Shown: positions 12,650 to 24,162, numbered from the stretch's first letter. The stretch is 64,000 nucleotides of DNA from Pyronema omphalodes (GCA_024516155.1 JAJJXM010000069.1:124001-188000), one strand, 5' to 3'. Program-made: numbers and translations. Notes: generated from the letters alone by a model not told the origin.

Positions 12650-14971
12650 CCTAAGACGCACGGTTTTTAGCAGGAGGGCTGGTGGTATTTTGTATATCTA
12701 TTTAAAGAATTTTTTTGCATGTTGTAAACTTGAGGAGATTTCCAGAATCCGAAGCATATTCTATTGACTTCTTCTTGTGCAATATCTATGTAGGCGAAGA
12801 GTTGTGATGTCCTAGGCATTTGATTGTAATAGGCGTCTCCAGACAAGACCACTATAAATGATACAAAACACTGATTCACTCTGGAGCTGGGAAATAAGCA
12901 GCGGTAATACAAGATGCGCACTTACGTATATCCACTGACGGAACAACAAATGGCAGTTAAACTCAGCCTTTGCCAACTATTAGACTGTAACTGATAGCTG
13001 ACGTTTTGATGACCAAAATGAATAGTTCAACATTGCACAATCAGGAGTGCCAGAGATAGATCATAGCGGCCATACTAGCATTGTGAGGTAAACGGCTACA
13101 GGAGAGCTACTGAGACTTGGGATGAGGAAATGTATACTATAGCTGAGGATTCATAGACAACTTTGGCCGTTTGATAAGTGTTGAGGACGCATCCATGCTT
13201 CTCGTTATTTGGGTAACTTTATCCCATACAAAATGACTAGTTGAATGAATGTCAGCTCCACTCGCTTCGGTACAAGATTTTTAAAGCTCCAAGAGATCTA
13301 CTCATCTGGTATATACATACAAAGAGAAGTTGTAGTGGGTTCTTCTAGAAATGCAAAGAAATTTCCGTCAAATTTTTCTCACTGATAGTGAAAGCGGTCA
13401 TTATACATAGTGCTATGTGCGCCTTTCAGGCTGTCGCTTGACACAACATAAGCCTGCAGTTCAGCTCCATTGTAACTCGAGGCAGAATCATGTTTCCACC
13501 CAAGATTCAAACCAACCCCCGGTTTTTCGGTTCAAGATTCGAGGCAGTGCAAAGTTTGCGATATACCAAGCTTCGCTGTTAGCGTAATACGTTTCACCAT
13601 CTGGCCCGAGAAATACATACATACTCCCCGATGACCCAGCCGTATGGGTGTGGAACTAGCCCCGCATTTCTTAAGCTAAATCAACGTCAATCTGCAGTAT
13701 CCAATCCCAGCTGAGACCGTCCCAATATGCGTCGAGAAGTCATTGCGAACATTTTACCTCAAAATGTGCTCTCGATGTGTTGGGGTTTTACCTGAGGTGG
13801 CTATGCTGCCTACATAGCTATTTGTGCGCCTGTGCTCAGTGCAGGATGAGTAATATCCCAGCGATCCTCAGGTACTCTGTTCTTGGCATCGATAGGCAAT
13901 GCATACAATGCAGACGGTCATTCCCTTAGACCATGCCGTTTTGCTGTTCCAGGTATGTAGGTCTATCCCCTGTTAGTTACCTTAGGTAATGGGCTAGGTT
14001 AATTGAAATTACTAATCAAGAATTCCCAGAATGGTCCGCTTCTGGAATCAAGCAAGTGCATATGTGCCAGCGAAGCATGGCTAGGCCATGAAATCCCATG
14101 AACTTGGTAAGACAGCCTTCCCATGGATGCGGGGACCCGTGATATTATTGCAACACGATTATTGCGCTGCTATATAGTGCGAACACTTGGAATCATTCAG
14201 ACTCCCGCTACCAACCTTACCGTGATTATTTGCTTAATTTGACCCGCTAGATTTCCCTCCTGGGTTGATTCGGGGAGCGAACCCTAAGCCCTTAGCTTGT
14301 TGGAACCTGACATATTAAGACGACGCCGGGTTAGCGCGATATATACTCTCCCGGTGTCCCATGAATATATGTCGATATTTTTTTTCAAACTTGGGCATTG
14401 GCCTATTATGATGCTCTTCATCTTGGGGGAAATCTCGAAGGAAACATGCGCAAGGTGGTGCAATATAGAGTAGCTATGTCGATAATGTCCCAGGTTCAAG
14501 CCGCGTGAGCCATTTCAAAGTCTCTTTTTACTCGTATTAGAGTCTGTATAGAAAGGTTCTGAACTGCACACCTTCATGCTAGATCTCAATCCGACTGATC
14601 GAAGGGAAATATGAACAGTAGGTTTGGAGCCTTCAATCTCAACAATCGCGTCCACTTTACAGTAAATTATCCTATGCTTACTATGAACCAGTAATAAAAT
14701 CAGAATATTAGAAAAATTCATTCGCAAATAGATATTAAAACTAAAAATCCGGTTACTATGAAATACAGTAATCAGATCCAGAATATCTTGTATGAGAATT
14801 CTCTCCCTGTTCTACATCTAAGTACAATCCCATAGTACATACCGATACAAAAGAGATATCCCTCAGGACCCCAAAGAAGATAAAATCGTTAGTCATCAAT
14901 AAAATTATTTACGCATTTTCAGTCGGTGAATGTTACCATAAGTCGTCTGACGCTATCCCAGAAACCTCCTC
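12650..14971. other. Intergenic between zinc-finger genes 4 and 5
   Basis: No supported gene. Palindromic CCTNAGG elements occur at 13789-13798, 13866-13874 and 13977-13989 (the last a 13-bp palindrome around a central T). Frames at 14284-14727 (-) lack motifs and splice context. Confidence 0.4.
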
Positions 14972-16102
14972 TCATCTTTTCATTCTCCGCTCACGATCTT
15001 CATATTCAAGCAAAGCCCCCTCGCCATGCCGTCCCTTCAAGTGAGTTTTCATATTTGCCCGCCGTTTAAATCCGTCATCACCACCATCAATGCTTCTTTC
15101 GCAACCTTCAACTGGACAGTAGAGCACTTCTGGGTCGCCGTGCACCTCAACAATGTGCCGTCGTAAGTTTTTAATGTTTCGCCCGCAGATCGTGCAGTAG
15201 TCCCTAGGGTTACTTCCACTAAAGAGATTCGTCGGGAATCCTGAAGAACCAGATGATCTTGAGCTAACCATTGTCGAGACCCCAGAGGAACCTGAGGATC
15301 TTGAGCTAACCATAGACCCTGAATGACTAGGGTCTGGTGGTTCAAGTTGCCAGCCGTTGACAAGCGCACGGCTATGGCCTTCTCGTGTTCTAGATGGAAA
15401 AAACAAAGTTAGGATTTATTTTTTCCATATGGATGTAAAAATTATACCTTTGAGCATCAAGAAAATGCTGACCAGTTGTAGGGTTGCGTTGGATAACGCC
15501 GGATACCCTTGTACTCACACGGTAGCCATTGGAGTCCTCGTTACCTGATCCTATATCTCGCTGTATTTTTATTTGAATGGTTCGCGACTTCCCCTTTCTC
15601 GTGGAGATGGATTGTTCCTCTTGTCGATTGTGGAGATTATGTTGGTCATGGCTAGGGTATGGATCATGGGTGTATGGTATCTCATAACTTTGTTGATGGC
15701 TCGCGTATAATGTTGCGGGATTGACATATCGGAAGGATTTTCCATCGTAGTCTGCACCCTCATGAAATGTTGCGCTAGGGCCTGCGATTTGCGACTGTGG
15801 TAGTCCCTTGATGATGTTAGATGTAGTCACGTTGCAGCGAAAGTAAGCGTTGAAAGGTACAACTTACTGTAGTGGCGTTCCCGTAACCATGATTATACTG
15901 ACTGTGGTACGCACTAGCGCTAGCTTGCTGATAGCTTTGGTCGCTAGTAATCTGATTATGACAGATTAGCCGCCTTCAGCTTAAAAAGTTTCGTCCATAT
16001 GCTGATCGTAGGGGGCAAGGTATATACCGATGGGACCCTTGTAATGCACTGAGTGCAAAATTGATCATAGCAATTTGCGAAGTTATCGTGGTGATATTGC
16101 AT
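14972..16102 (-). CDS. Zinc-finger protein 5 of the local family (four exons)
   Basis: Complement of 16028-16102, 15868-15951, 15448-15794 and 14972-15389, giving 307 residues. Introns of 76, 73 and 58 bp match in phases 0, 0 and 2. The third lies upstream of the fingers as in the other members. For intron two the CAG acceptor ending at 15795 is preferred over an AAG at 15807, because a CTAAC branch-like site then has normal spacing. The protein opens MQY like member 1. Fingers: Cys234, Cys237, His247, His252 (C-x2-C-x9-H-x4-H) and Cys260, Cys265, His285, His290, where the second has a four-residue Gly/Asp insertion (C-x4-C-x19-H). Residues 195-219 hold a directly repeated Ser-rich block. The C-terminus is charged (Glu/Arg). 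Confidence 0.75.
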
Positions 16103-17577
16103 TTTGGGTAAGATTTTATTTCGAATTAAGGCATTAGATTGCGGGCTCGACCGTCGCTATATAACCACTATATGGTGTACTGTGGTAACACGACTGCTCT
16201 AACCCCTATCTATCTTTTCCAAACACACCATAACTCTTGATGAAGAATTTACAGAAATGTATTTTATGTCAACTCATTCGGTATATGTACGTGGCGTCCT
16301 AAGGCCTTTCTTTTGCATATCACAGGTGCGCTCACTTCCGACACAAACCTTAGGCCCGATCATGCCTACAAGGCTATGAGTATCAAGATACGTTGGCAGT
16401 ACATATAATATTTCTGGTTGAAAACATGATTGGTGATCCACCTAACTTTGCTGGCTGCAACATCTATGTCTCTTTGTTCAAAGCCCCGGGATTTACCTTA
16501 GGAATCTTGTGATATCGAACATGCACATAAGCCGATATATTGAGAGCACGGTTGACTCCGATATACTCCCGGAAGCATGGCAAGTATGCTTTGCGCTTCG
16601 TCTTTTTAAAACCACAGACTTTTTTATGTAAGCCCTATCCACAGCCGATCTGAGATTTTGAGCTATAAGTTGGAGCAATACTTCGCATAATCTTACACCC
16701 TAAAACGCTTACAAATGGTGTGAGTTCGCCGTGTATTCTTGTTAATTTTCAGGTTTTCATATGCGGGTGTTTTCCATAATGTCCGCTATCCATCTCCAGT
16801 GGTCATACCTCATCTGCCTGCCATCTGATGTAGGAAAAGCAATTTTACCCGCATCGAAAAAGCACCGTTGACATTCACCTACCTGAATTTTTTCCTGAAC
16901 TATAAATATTGAAGCAATCAATTGGCTAGAGTACGGGAAGTCGTGATTACGTGTTATCGATACGCCTTATAACCCCTCATTTTGCCTGGAGGATTAGGGC
17001 TGTTAGCCTGATAACGATGGTGAAACCGTACCTATGTGCGTAGGATAACTTGCAGCGGACCTAGGTGCTTCAAATAATTGCCACTCTACTGAGCACAAAG
17101 AATTTTTACATCGTGAAAGTGTTACGTGAGTCGTACATCCACCAAGTCAACGATTCACAGAAAATGGAAACATTGCGAACATATGCATTGCTGACGTGCA
17201 GGTGTGACTAGTTTCTTCATGCATCTGCGCCTCTTGTTTGCCGACGATATACACAGAGTGACATGTTCTGTTCTTTTTGTCCAAGGCAAAAAAATATTTG
17301 CGCGAATTTATGCCTTTTTTTTTATAGATTTGGCCCCTGAAGATCTCGCGAAAGAAATATGTATGTATTAAACATATTTTTCTAGGAATTGCGGGGGATT
17401 AACCGGTAAGGAGATACCAGGCGGGTACACCTGTAAGGCTAGACACAATAAGAACAGAGCCCTAAAACACCGACGATCCCCGACATAAGGCTATTCAGAT
17501 GAACTGCATTGTGCTTTCCGAACCTCATTCCTCCGCGCTCACAATATCGCCAAGCCTCCTCCATCGAACTGAAACGC
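16103..17577. other. Intergenic, no supported gene
   Basis: Mixed sequence without a convincing frame; the only listed frame (16493-16678, minus) has no supporting signals. Confidence 0.4.
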
Positions 17578-17847
17578 CTAATAATCGAATGCCCAGCCAC
17601 TTTTCCCCTGGCAACCACTCCATCCCCACCAATCGTAATGACAGATGGGGAGATGAGGCGGACAACATCCACTTTTCTTGTTAGGCCCCCCATCACAACA
17701 GATTGAATACCTGGGACAAAGAATCGCGGCACAAGATGCGGATTTTGGATCGGCAGCGGTATTCTCGCCAATAGAATCGACGTCGCCCGGAAGTGGTGTT
17801 GCAACGACGATTGACGCGAGCGAGGTAAGAAGGATAAAAACTTTCAT
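17578..17847 (-). CDS. Small secreted cysteine-rich protein with granulin-like cysteine pattern
   Basis: Single exon, 89 residues. Residues 1-17 form a signal peptide (hydrophobic core FILLTSLASIVVA, then a small-residue cleavage site). The mature part has eight cysteines at 39, 44, 50, 51, 61, 62, 69 and 79, arranged C-x4-C-x5-CC-x9-CC-x6-C-x9-C, with CPRYSICC and GCCPPHLPIC segments. CP..xxCC and CCPxxxxxC are hallmarks of granulin modules, so this resembles one half of a granulin repeat. That is inference, not a profile match. It ends with a Trp-rich tail. Secreted, disulfide-bonded products of this size include effectors and defence peptides; nothing here tells which. A longer frame on the same strand (17439-17804) lacks a signal peptide and is judged a shadow. 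Confidence 0.65.
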   Translation of the reverse strand: MKVFILLTSLASIVVATPLPGDVDSIGENTAADPKSASCAAILCPRYSICCDGGPNKKSGCCPPHLPICHYDWWGWSGCQGKSGWAFDY

Positions 17848-19124
17848 GCTAGATGATTACAAAATTGATTGTTAGATTAGCAAAAGCAAACCCCACAGGT
17901 AAGTTAGATACTCCCATGACTCACTTGTATAAGACTGGTTATTAAGAACGCTTCAGACCTGATTCTCAGTGTGAGGATCAAGAACTGATACAATTGACCA
18001 TTTATCTATCTTTTCGCTCTATTGAGTTGAAGGCGTCACCTATGCATCCTCCCGGGCCCATCGGGACAATAGCCCAGTCCATAACTCAGTTGACAATATG
18101 TTGTGCAGCATATAGATTTGAGTCAATCTATGTAAGCTGTTTCTTGTCGTCTATCGAACCACAAATGAAGCTCTAGATCGAACTATCTGCAAAAAGCCAT
18201 GCTACACCTGTCAAACAGTGCAAAATATGGGGATGATACATCGCTTGTGCAAGCGAATAACGGCAGTTTATGGAACTGGCTGTGTGTTAAACCATGGAGA
18301 AATTTGTGCACTTCTCGTATCTTGATTACGGTGCTTGACTTTCCGCTAGGATAAACCGTTGTACGGGGCGAGGTGGTTGGGATGGCGTTCCTTTTGAGGT
18401 GGTACGGAATGTGATTGCGGGACACACGCGCATGCGTAGAGGATCGAGCCTAATGGATCCTACAGCTAGCCGATCTCAACCGATTTAAAGCAATCAATTC
18501 TCCGGATTGAGACAAGTTCTTGGATGTCGGGCACGTGGCTTATGAGGGGAATATGGCGCCATGATGTAGGAATAGTATGTAGGAATTCATGACGCGTGAC
18601 ACATAGCAAGCCCTGAGATACATACCTGTCATACAATCAACTGTATAAGTTGTACACTTACCACACTAAAAGCTTTACACAGTGGAGGGGGTGGGGGAGG
18701 GAAGCGAATTATGTGTGTAACATGTTGGTTTACATAAAGGATATTTTATGTATGAGAATTCCAGGCGCCTGAAAACGATAAGCAAATGAGAAGTCGATAT
18801 CGCAGTACGTACAAATATTACAAAAGATATCCAGAAAACACAAGTACATGAATAAAATTTACGCCGGCCATAATCCGAGTGCACCTGAACCCTTCAACAA
18901 ATTATCCTAACCGCCCATAACCAAAAACCTCCGAAACTTCCTAACAAGATTAACGCTCATTATGATCGGTTGACCGTCCCATCAATGATATGATAATCTG
19001 CCGCAAATGCAGACTAAAAACTCCTTGGTTAAAGCAATATCGTCAGAAACTGAACCATTGAGCTACCAGTCTCCCTTCATCTATTCAACCCATATTATTA
19101 CAAGTTCGATATTTTACTTTCTCA

Positions 19125-19406
19125 CTATTTGCCTCCCCACATTCTGAAAACCAACTCAACGAGCAGCATTTCACTACCGCAGACATACCGACAGACCTCG
19201 TGGGTATTGATTGGCTCGGAACACTCTCGCAGCACAACTAGGCCAGAAATGTCTTTCGATTCTGTCCCAGGAGTACAACACCCGTAGCCCTGATCATCCC
19301 ACTCCGTGTTCATTATGGCCTTTTTGGCCCGGGGGATAAATCCTAGTAGGTGATGACTATAATATTGCGCTTTAGATACCTGCGGAAACAAACAACCAGC
19401 CGGCAC
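19125..19406 (-). CDS. Doubtful small gene or last exon, cysteine-containing
   Basis: Frame of up to 93 residues with balanced codon use and six cysteines, including an adjacent pair (residues 43-44). A good acceptor (TTTCCGCAG) lies at about 19379-19387, just inside the frame, so the true feature may be a last exon beginning there with its 5' part upstream. No donor or signal peptide exon was resolved. No family recognised. Confidence 0.25.
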   Translation of the reverse strand: MPAGCLFPQVSKAQYYSHHLLGFIPRAKKAIMNTEWDDQGYGCCTPGTESKDISGLVVLRECSEPINTHEVCRYVCGSEMLLVELVFRMWGGK

Positions 19407-20533
19407 CCGCCTTCAGAGGGAAAGATGACGGAGCGTCTAAGATCTATGATCCGGGCTGGTCCCCTGAGAGGAATTTATTCATATGACCCCAGACTTTAGT
19501 TATATGTAATGCTATATGAAATGTAGAAATAGATTTTAATAATCCTGCATTGAATAAGTCTGGTTTCATGTACATCTGAAAGGCCTTTTGGTTTTATTTT
19601 ATACGTCATAAAGTAGACATAAATTCTGTTTTGATAAGCAGTAAAGCGACCAGGAAGCAATAATAAAGCGAGAATGATCCAGCTGTAGTTAATGGAACGG
19701 TGCATTCTCAGTCTGACAGCTTTAAACACGTTTTATGTATAAAACCATACAAACCACTTGTGCCATGGGGAAGTAGAAATACTGTATGTAAGTAACTTAC
19801 CGCTAAAAACCAATGCCGGAGCAAAAGCTATGAGATGGGGCCAATCAAATCATACCCATGGCATCAAATACCCGCGATTATCTGGATTGGTGGGTTTAAC
19901 AAGCTGAAACATCCGGAATGATCCACGGTAATGTCTTACCTGAATCATTTGAAAATTCTCAACAAATTGTGTGCTCGCAAGAGACGCTGATAATGACGTG
20001 CGAACGGGTTTCTGGCATCCTTTCTAATGTCTTGCCGGAGTAAGACTACCGAATGTATGAACAGTCCCATAGATTAATTACATCAACTCAGGTGTGCATC
20101 AATCAACGATGGCATCAATTTTTGGTGAGTAGGGTTGGGGGTTTCGGGCCGAATCATACCTCATGATTAACATCTATCAGAGTCATTCAGCGCCAAACTT
20201 CCGGATTTGCTGTCAATTAAAGCCATACATGTGAGGTTATCCAACTTCTTTGAATGAAATGAAACACTTATATTTTTTCCTTTTAAGTACCTCAAGAACC
20301 AGCCTTATCTTAGACTGTTGTGACGTGGTGTCACAAAAGCCTCGGTCGACATCAAGCATAGTCGAATCATAGACGCCCCAAATCGCGGAACCCGGCATTT
20401 CTCCACTCTAAAGCACGGTAAATCCAATATAAAACCCGTTGCCTGCAAATCCATCAGCACATCTTACTGCATATCGGATCTAGACGGAAACCAACCGCAG
20501 ATTAACGAATTTGGATATCCGAATTGGTGTCAG

Positions 20534-20542
20534 TATATAAAA
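20534..20542 (+). promoter_or_regulatory. TATA box for the secreted 199-residue protein
   Basis: TATATAAAA sits 58 bases before the ATG at 20600, followed by a pyrimidine-rich leader typical of well-expressed fungal genes. Confidence 0.55.
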
Positions 20543-20599
20543 GCCTTCAAGTCACTCCCATCTGTCTCTTTAGAATTCCTCTATAACAACCCTTGAAAA

Positions 20600-21250
20600 A
20601 TGCGTTTGATTAGTATTTCCTTCTCCGTCCTTGCCGTAGCTACCGGCATTCTTGCCGATATCCTTGATGTAAGTTACTAACTTCGGTCACGCGATAATCC
20701 CGCGCTAACTCCGGCGCAGTTCTCCGATTTCACACTCAAATGCGGCACGACACTGCCAATCCCAGTTCCCTATCACGGATTCATCATCACCAATGCCGCC
20801 GTTATCAACACAACAGGCGACATAAACTGCCATGCACACTCAGGAGGTGGAGGGCCATGGGGAAAATCCAGCTCACCTCCGAATTCCCTCACTTCAAATT
20901 CCAACTCGGTAACCTTTGCGACTTATGATACGACAAAAACTTTCTCGTTGAGTTCTTTCAATGTGAGCTCCGATCTGCCGAGTGATGTCTATAGGCGGCC
21001 GAATACGCTGGCGAATGCGACTTGGGTATTCAACCTCGATGGAGTAGCGAGAAAGGAGAGCTGGGTCGTACCGCCTAAAGCGAGGTCGCAGCGGTTTACG
21101 GTGCCGGTCAATGCAGAGCATGTGAAGAGTGCAACAATTGGATTGGAGTGGGATTATATTGATGAGAATGGTGCACCGCATAATGTTCCAGCGTACGAGC
21201 TTTATGTGGATGACGTGGTATACGAGTTTTCTGGTTCTTATTCAAAATGA
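20600..21250 (+). CDS. Secreted protein of unknown function, 199 residues
   Basis: Join 20600-20668 and 20720-21250. The 51-bp intron has a GTAAGT donor, a GCTAAC branch site and a GCGCAG acceptor; phase is 0 on both sides. Residues 1-19 are a signal peptide. The mature part has only two clear cysteines (31 and 60, a likely disulfide), several N-glycosylation sites (NTT, NVS, NAT), and a Gly-rich turn followed by alternating polar and hydrophobic stretches, as in all-beta secreted proteins. No catalytic motif is visible and I do not recognise the family. It lies 800 bp upstream of a secreted pectin-degrading lyase in the same orientation, so co-expression is possible but not shown. Confidence 0.75.
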
Positions 21251-22045
21251 GCGTTGGAAGGTTGAACAGAGAGCGTCCGCTGTAGTAACTATTAGCAAAC
21301 TGTATCAAGAAACGCTTTAAATAGCGATTGTAAATACAGTCAGAAGTTTAAGTTTCCCCTCTGGCGTCTTTCCGTCATGATCCGGGGTCAGGCTTGATGT
21401 TCTGTCGTACACTGAGTAATCATGCTTATTCCCAATGTGGTCTTAATGATCGCAACTCAAATATACAACCAGTAAGAACCGAAATAACCCCTGATACTGT
21501 TGTCACCCTGCTAGGTGAGTACATTCCTACATACCGGTAAGGAAGTGCAAACAGAGCCAGTCGTGTTCCCGTAGTGCAGAATTCTAAAACAAGACATTCC
21601 TCGAAGCCCTAATCCCTAAGACCTCCTCATTTAGTACAGCACTTCATACCAAACAGTACACTTCCAGAAACTTCCCAAACCCTCGGCGTAGTGGTATCCG
21701 AAAATTCATATCGAATGTCTTTAATTCCAGCTACATGTTATAGTTACAACATGTCTAATGTCCACCTCCCGGGATGGTGCGACACTGTTCCGGCTGTATC
21801 TCCACCCCATCGGCTCCTCATTCCGCCAAAAAGAGCAAAACTCTAGAATTATCCCGCTCGCAATAATTTAAATCCCGGTAGAAAGTACCTCTCGGAGTAC
21901 ATCGATTTCTTCCGCCGTCGTCTACGATATCAAAATCGTTTTATCTGGCACATAGCGTCCGCACGAACCGCTCGATTCGTTGTTATAAAGTCACCATCAG
22001 AAACTATGATGCATAAGTCACCCCAATCATCAGTCGCTCTTTGTG
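21251..22045. other. Intergenic; promoter of the rhamnogalacturonan lyase
   Basis: No gene. A TATAAAG lies at 21984-21990, 56 bases before the lyase ATG. The remainder shows no feature I can name. Confidence 0.5.
21984..21990 (+). promoter_or_regulatory. TATA box of the rhamnogalacturonan lyase gene
   Basis: TATAAAG, 56 bases upstream of the start codon at 22046, spacing like the neighbouring secreted-protein gene. Confidence 0.5.
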
Positions 22046-23649
22046 ATGCGCTTGTCTATTCTCTCTCTGATCTCTCTGGCGGGCTCGGCCTTCGCTGCCT
22101 TCGGCGTGACTGAAAAAAACAATCATTTCGTCGTCGATACAAACGGTGGCCTTATCTTCACCGTCAACAAAGCCACTGGAGACATCATCTCTCTTAAGTA
22201 CAACAATAAGGAATGTCAGGACTCCTCCAAGTTCTCGCATATATCCAGTGGTCTCGGGTCTAGCAATGTAGTTGCAACCACCATTGGAACCAACGTCATT
22301 AAAATTACTGTTACCACTGATACTCTCATCCATTACTACATCGCCAAGGTTAGCAACCTTCTCTTAGTATTATTAGCACTGCTGATTTTCCATAGTCAGG
22401 AACTCCCGCCATATTCATGGGTACCTACATCACTGCCGAGCCCAGCATCGGAGAACTTCGATTCATCAGTCGACTCAGCAAAACCGCTCTTCCCAACGGC
22501 ATACCCGAATCCGAAATATCCGGCGGTTCCATAATTGAAGGATCCGACGTCTTCCTCGTCAATGGTCAAACCCGGTCCAAATTTTACTCCAGCATCCCTT
22601 TTATCGACGACTCTGTCCACTGTGTCACCGGCACCAATATAGCTGCTTGTATGGCTATCGGAAACTACGAATCCTCATCCGGTGGTCCTTTCTTTAGAGA
22701 TATCAATAACCAAGGCTCCGCTCAACAAGAGCTTTACTTCTATATGAACTCAGGACATGTACAGACTGAAGCGTACCGTATGGGATTCCACGGTCCCTAT
22801 GCTTTGATCTTCACCTCAGGATCCACAGCTTCTATGCCGGACTTCAGCTTTTATGACAACCTGTCTCTCTCGGGATGGGTTCCTAAATCCAGCCGTGGAA
22901 GAGTCAGTGGAACCGTCTCCGGTGTTTCTTCTGACGGCGTTGTCCATTGGTACAATTCCGCCGCTCAATACTGGGTCCGCAGTAGTAGTAGTGGTTCATA
23001 TACCTCACCATACATGAAGCCCGGAACCTACACCATGTTACTTTACAAAACCGAGCTAAAAGTCGCGACCTCAACCGTCACAGTTTCAGCAGGTCGTACG
23101 GTGACCAAGAACATCGCATCCTCCGAAGATGTTCCTAGCTCTGTTATCTTCCGTATTGGCACCGTAGATGGCCGTCCAACTGGCTTCAAAAACGCGGATA
23201 AACAAGCTAAAATGCATCCCTCGGATAGTCGTATGAGTTCTTGGACTCCTACGACTTTTACCTGGGGTTCTTCATCAACCGCGGATTTTCCAATGGCGCA
23301 GATTAAATCTGTAAACGACCCGACGATAATCGAGGTGACTTTGAGCTCCAGTCAGGCTGCGGTTGCTAGGACGTTAAGGATCTTTACAACACTATCATTC
23401 GCAGGGGGTAGACCGAGTGTAAAGGTTAACAATTATTCTCCATCAACTCCAGCGGCACCGAAAAAGATCGATAGTCGTGGTTTTACTCGAGGAGCATACA
23501 GGGGTTATGGAGAAGTGTATTCTTTCACTATCCCCGCAGGAAATTTGGTAGCCGGAAAGAATACGATACAGATTAGTTGTGCTAGCGGCAGTTCTGGAAC
23601 GACTTTTTTGAACCCGAATTTCATTTTTGATAGTGTGGAGTTTTATTGA
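22046..23649 (+). CDS. Rhamnogalacturonan lyase, polysaccharide lyase family 4
   Basis: Join 22046-22348 and 22396-23649, giving 518 residues, close to characterised fungal PL4 lyases. The enzyme cuts the rhamnose-galacturonate backbone of pectin rhamnogalacturonan I by beta-elimination, outside the cell. Residues 1-18 are a signal peptide. The order is an N-terminal catalytic beta-sandwich domain, a fibronectin-III-like middle domain (about 285-360) and a C-terminal carbohydrate-binding-like jelly roll (about 360-518) ending FDSVEFY. The Aspergillus aculeatus enzyme uses Lys150 and His210 of the mature protein; candidates here are Lys163 in TRSKFY and His222 in SGHVQTE, with another conserved-looking His233 in GFHGPYA (alignment not run). 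The 47-bp intron is GTTAGC..CATAG, phase 0. The gene appears intact. Upstream GTG at 22043 is not used, since ATG follows immediately. Confidence 0.93.
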
Positions 23650-24065
23650 TTGGAGAAAGCTGAGGCGATAGTCGGTGAGATAGCCAGGGAGATGGTGATA
23701 ATTGACTACGTCGGAATATGAGATGTGGTTCTTGTGTGAATATGAAGGAATAAAAATTCAGGTTTCCTATGGCGTGAAGTTGTAGCACCGCTACATAGCG
23801 TTTCCTCGTTTCGTAATTCGAATGCTAGAGGAGGCTCATGTCGGCTTGCGGACCACGGAATCGAAAAAAAAAAAAAAGCTTGCAAGCGCTAACGAAGCTG
23901 CCATTCATAACGGACTTCCCCTCCAATTTGGCTCCTCCATCCTGCCCATTCTACCCCCCAATACTTCTTTACCTTCCACCTGTTCCATGATTCACCTTCG
24001 CAACCGTTAATCACCAAGTATCTCAAGGTTCGGATAGTACTGTACGCCGCAGTAAACATCAACTA

Positions 24066-24162
24066 GCTCGGATGGTCTAGTGGTATGATTCTCGCTTAGG
24101 GTTCACTCTAAGTATCTTCACAGATTTGCGAGAGGTCCCAGGTTCAAATCCTGGTTCGAGCC
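24066..24162 (+). tRNA. tRNA-Pro(AGG) with a 25-bp intron
   Basis: GCTCGGA/TTCGAGC acceptor stem, the D-arm, CTCGC/GCGAG anticodon stem and CCAGG/CCTGG T-stem all pair. The loop reads TT-AGG-G, interrupted after position 37 by an intron at 24102-24126, the canonical site for nuclear tRNA introns. The body closely resembles yeast tRNA-Pro. Confidence 0.93.

Larger units (their letters stand above)
17848..20599. other. Intergenic with one weak cysteine-containing frame
   Basis: Mostly no coding support; the one frame with reasonable codon use (19125-19406, minus) is listed separately. The last 70 bases are the promoter of the gene at 20600. Confidence 0.4.

Noticed and set aside
17439..17804. 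121-residue alternative to the cysteine-rich secreted protein
   Set aside because: Different frame, lacks a signal peptide and breaks the regular cysteine pattern.
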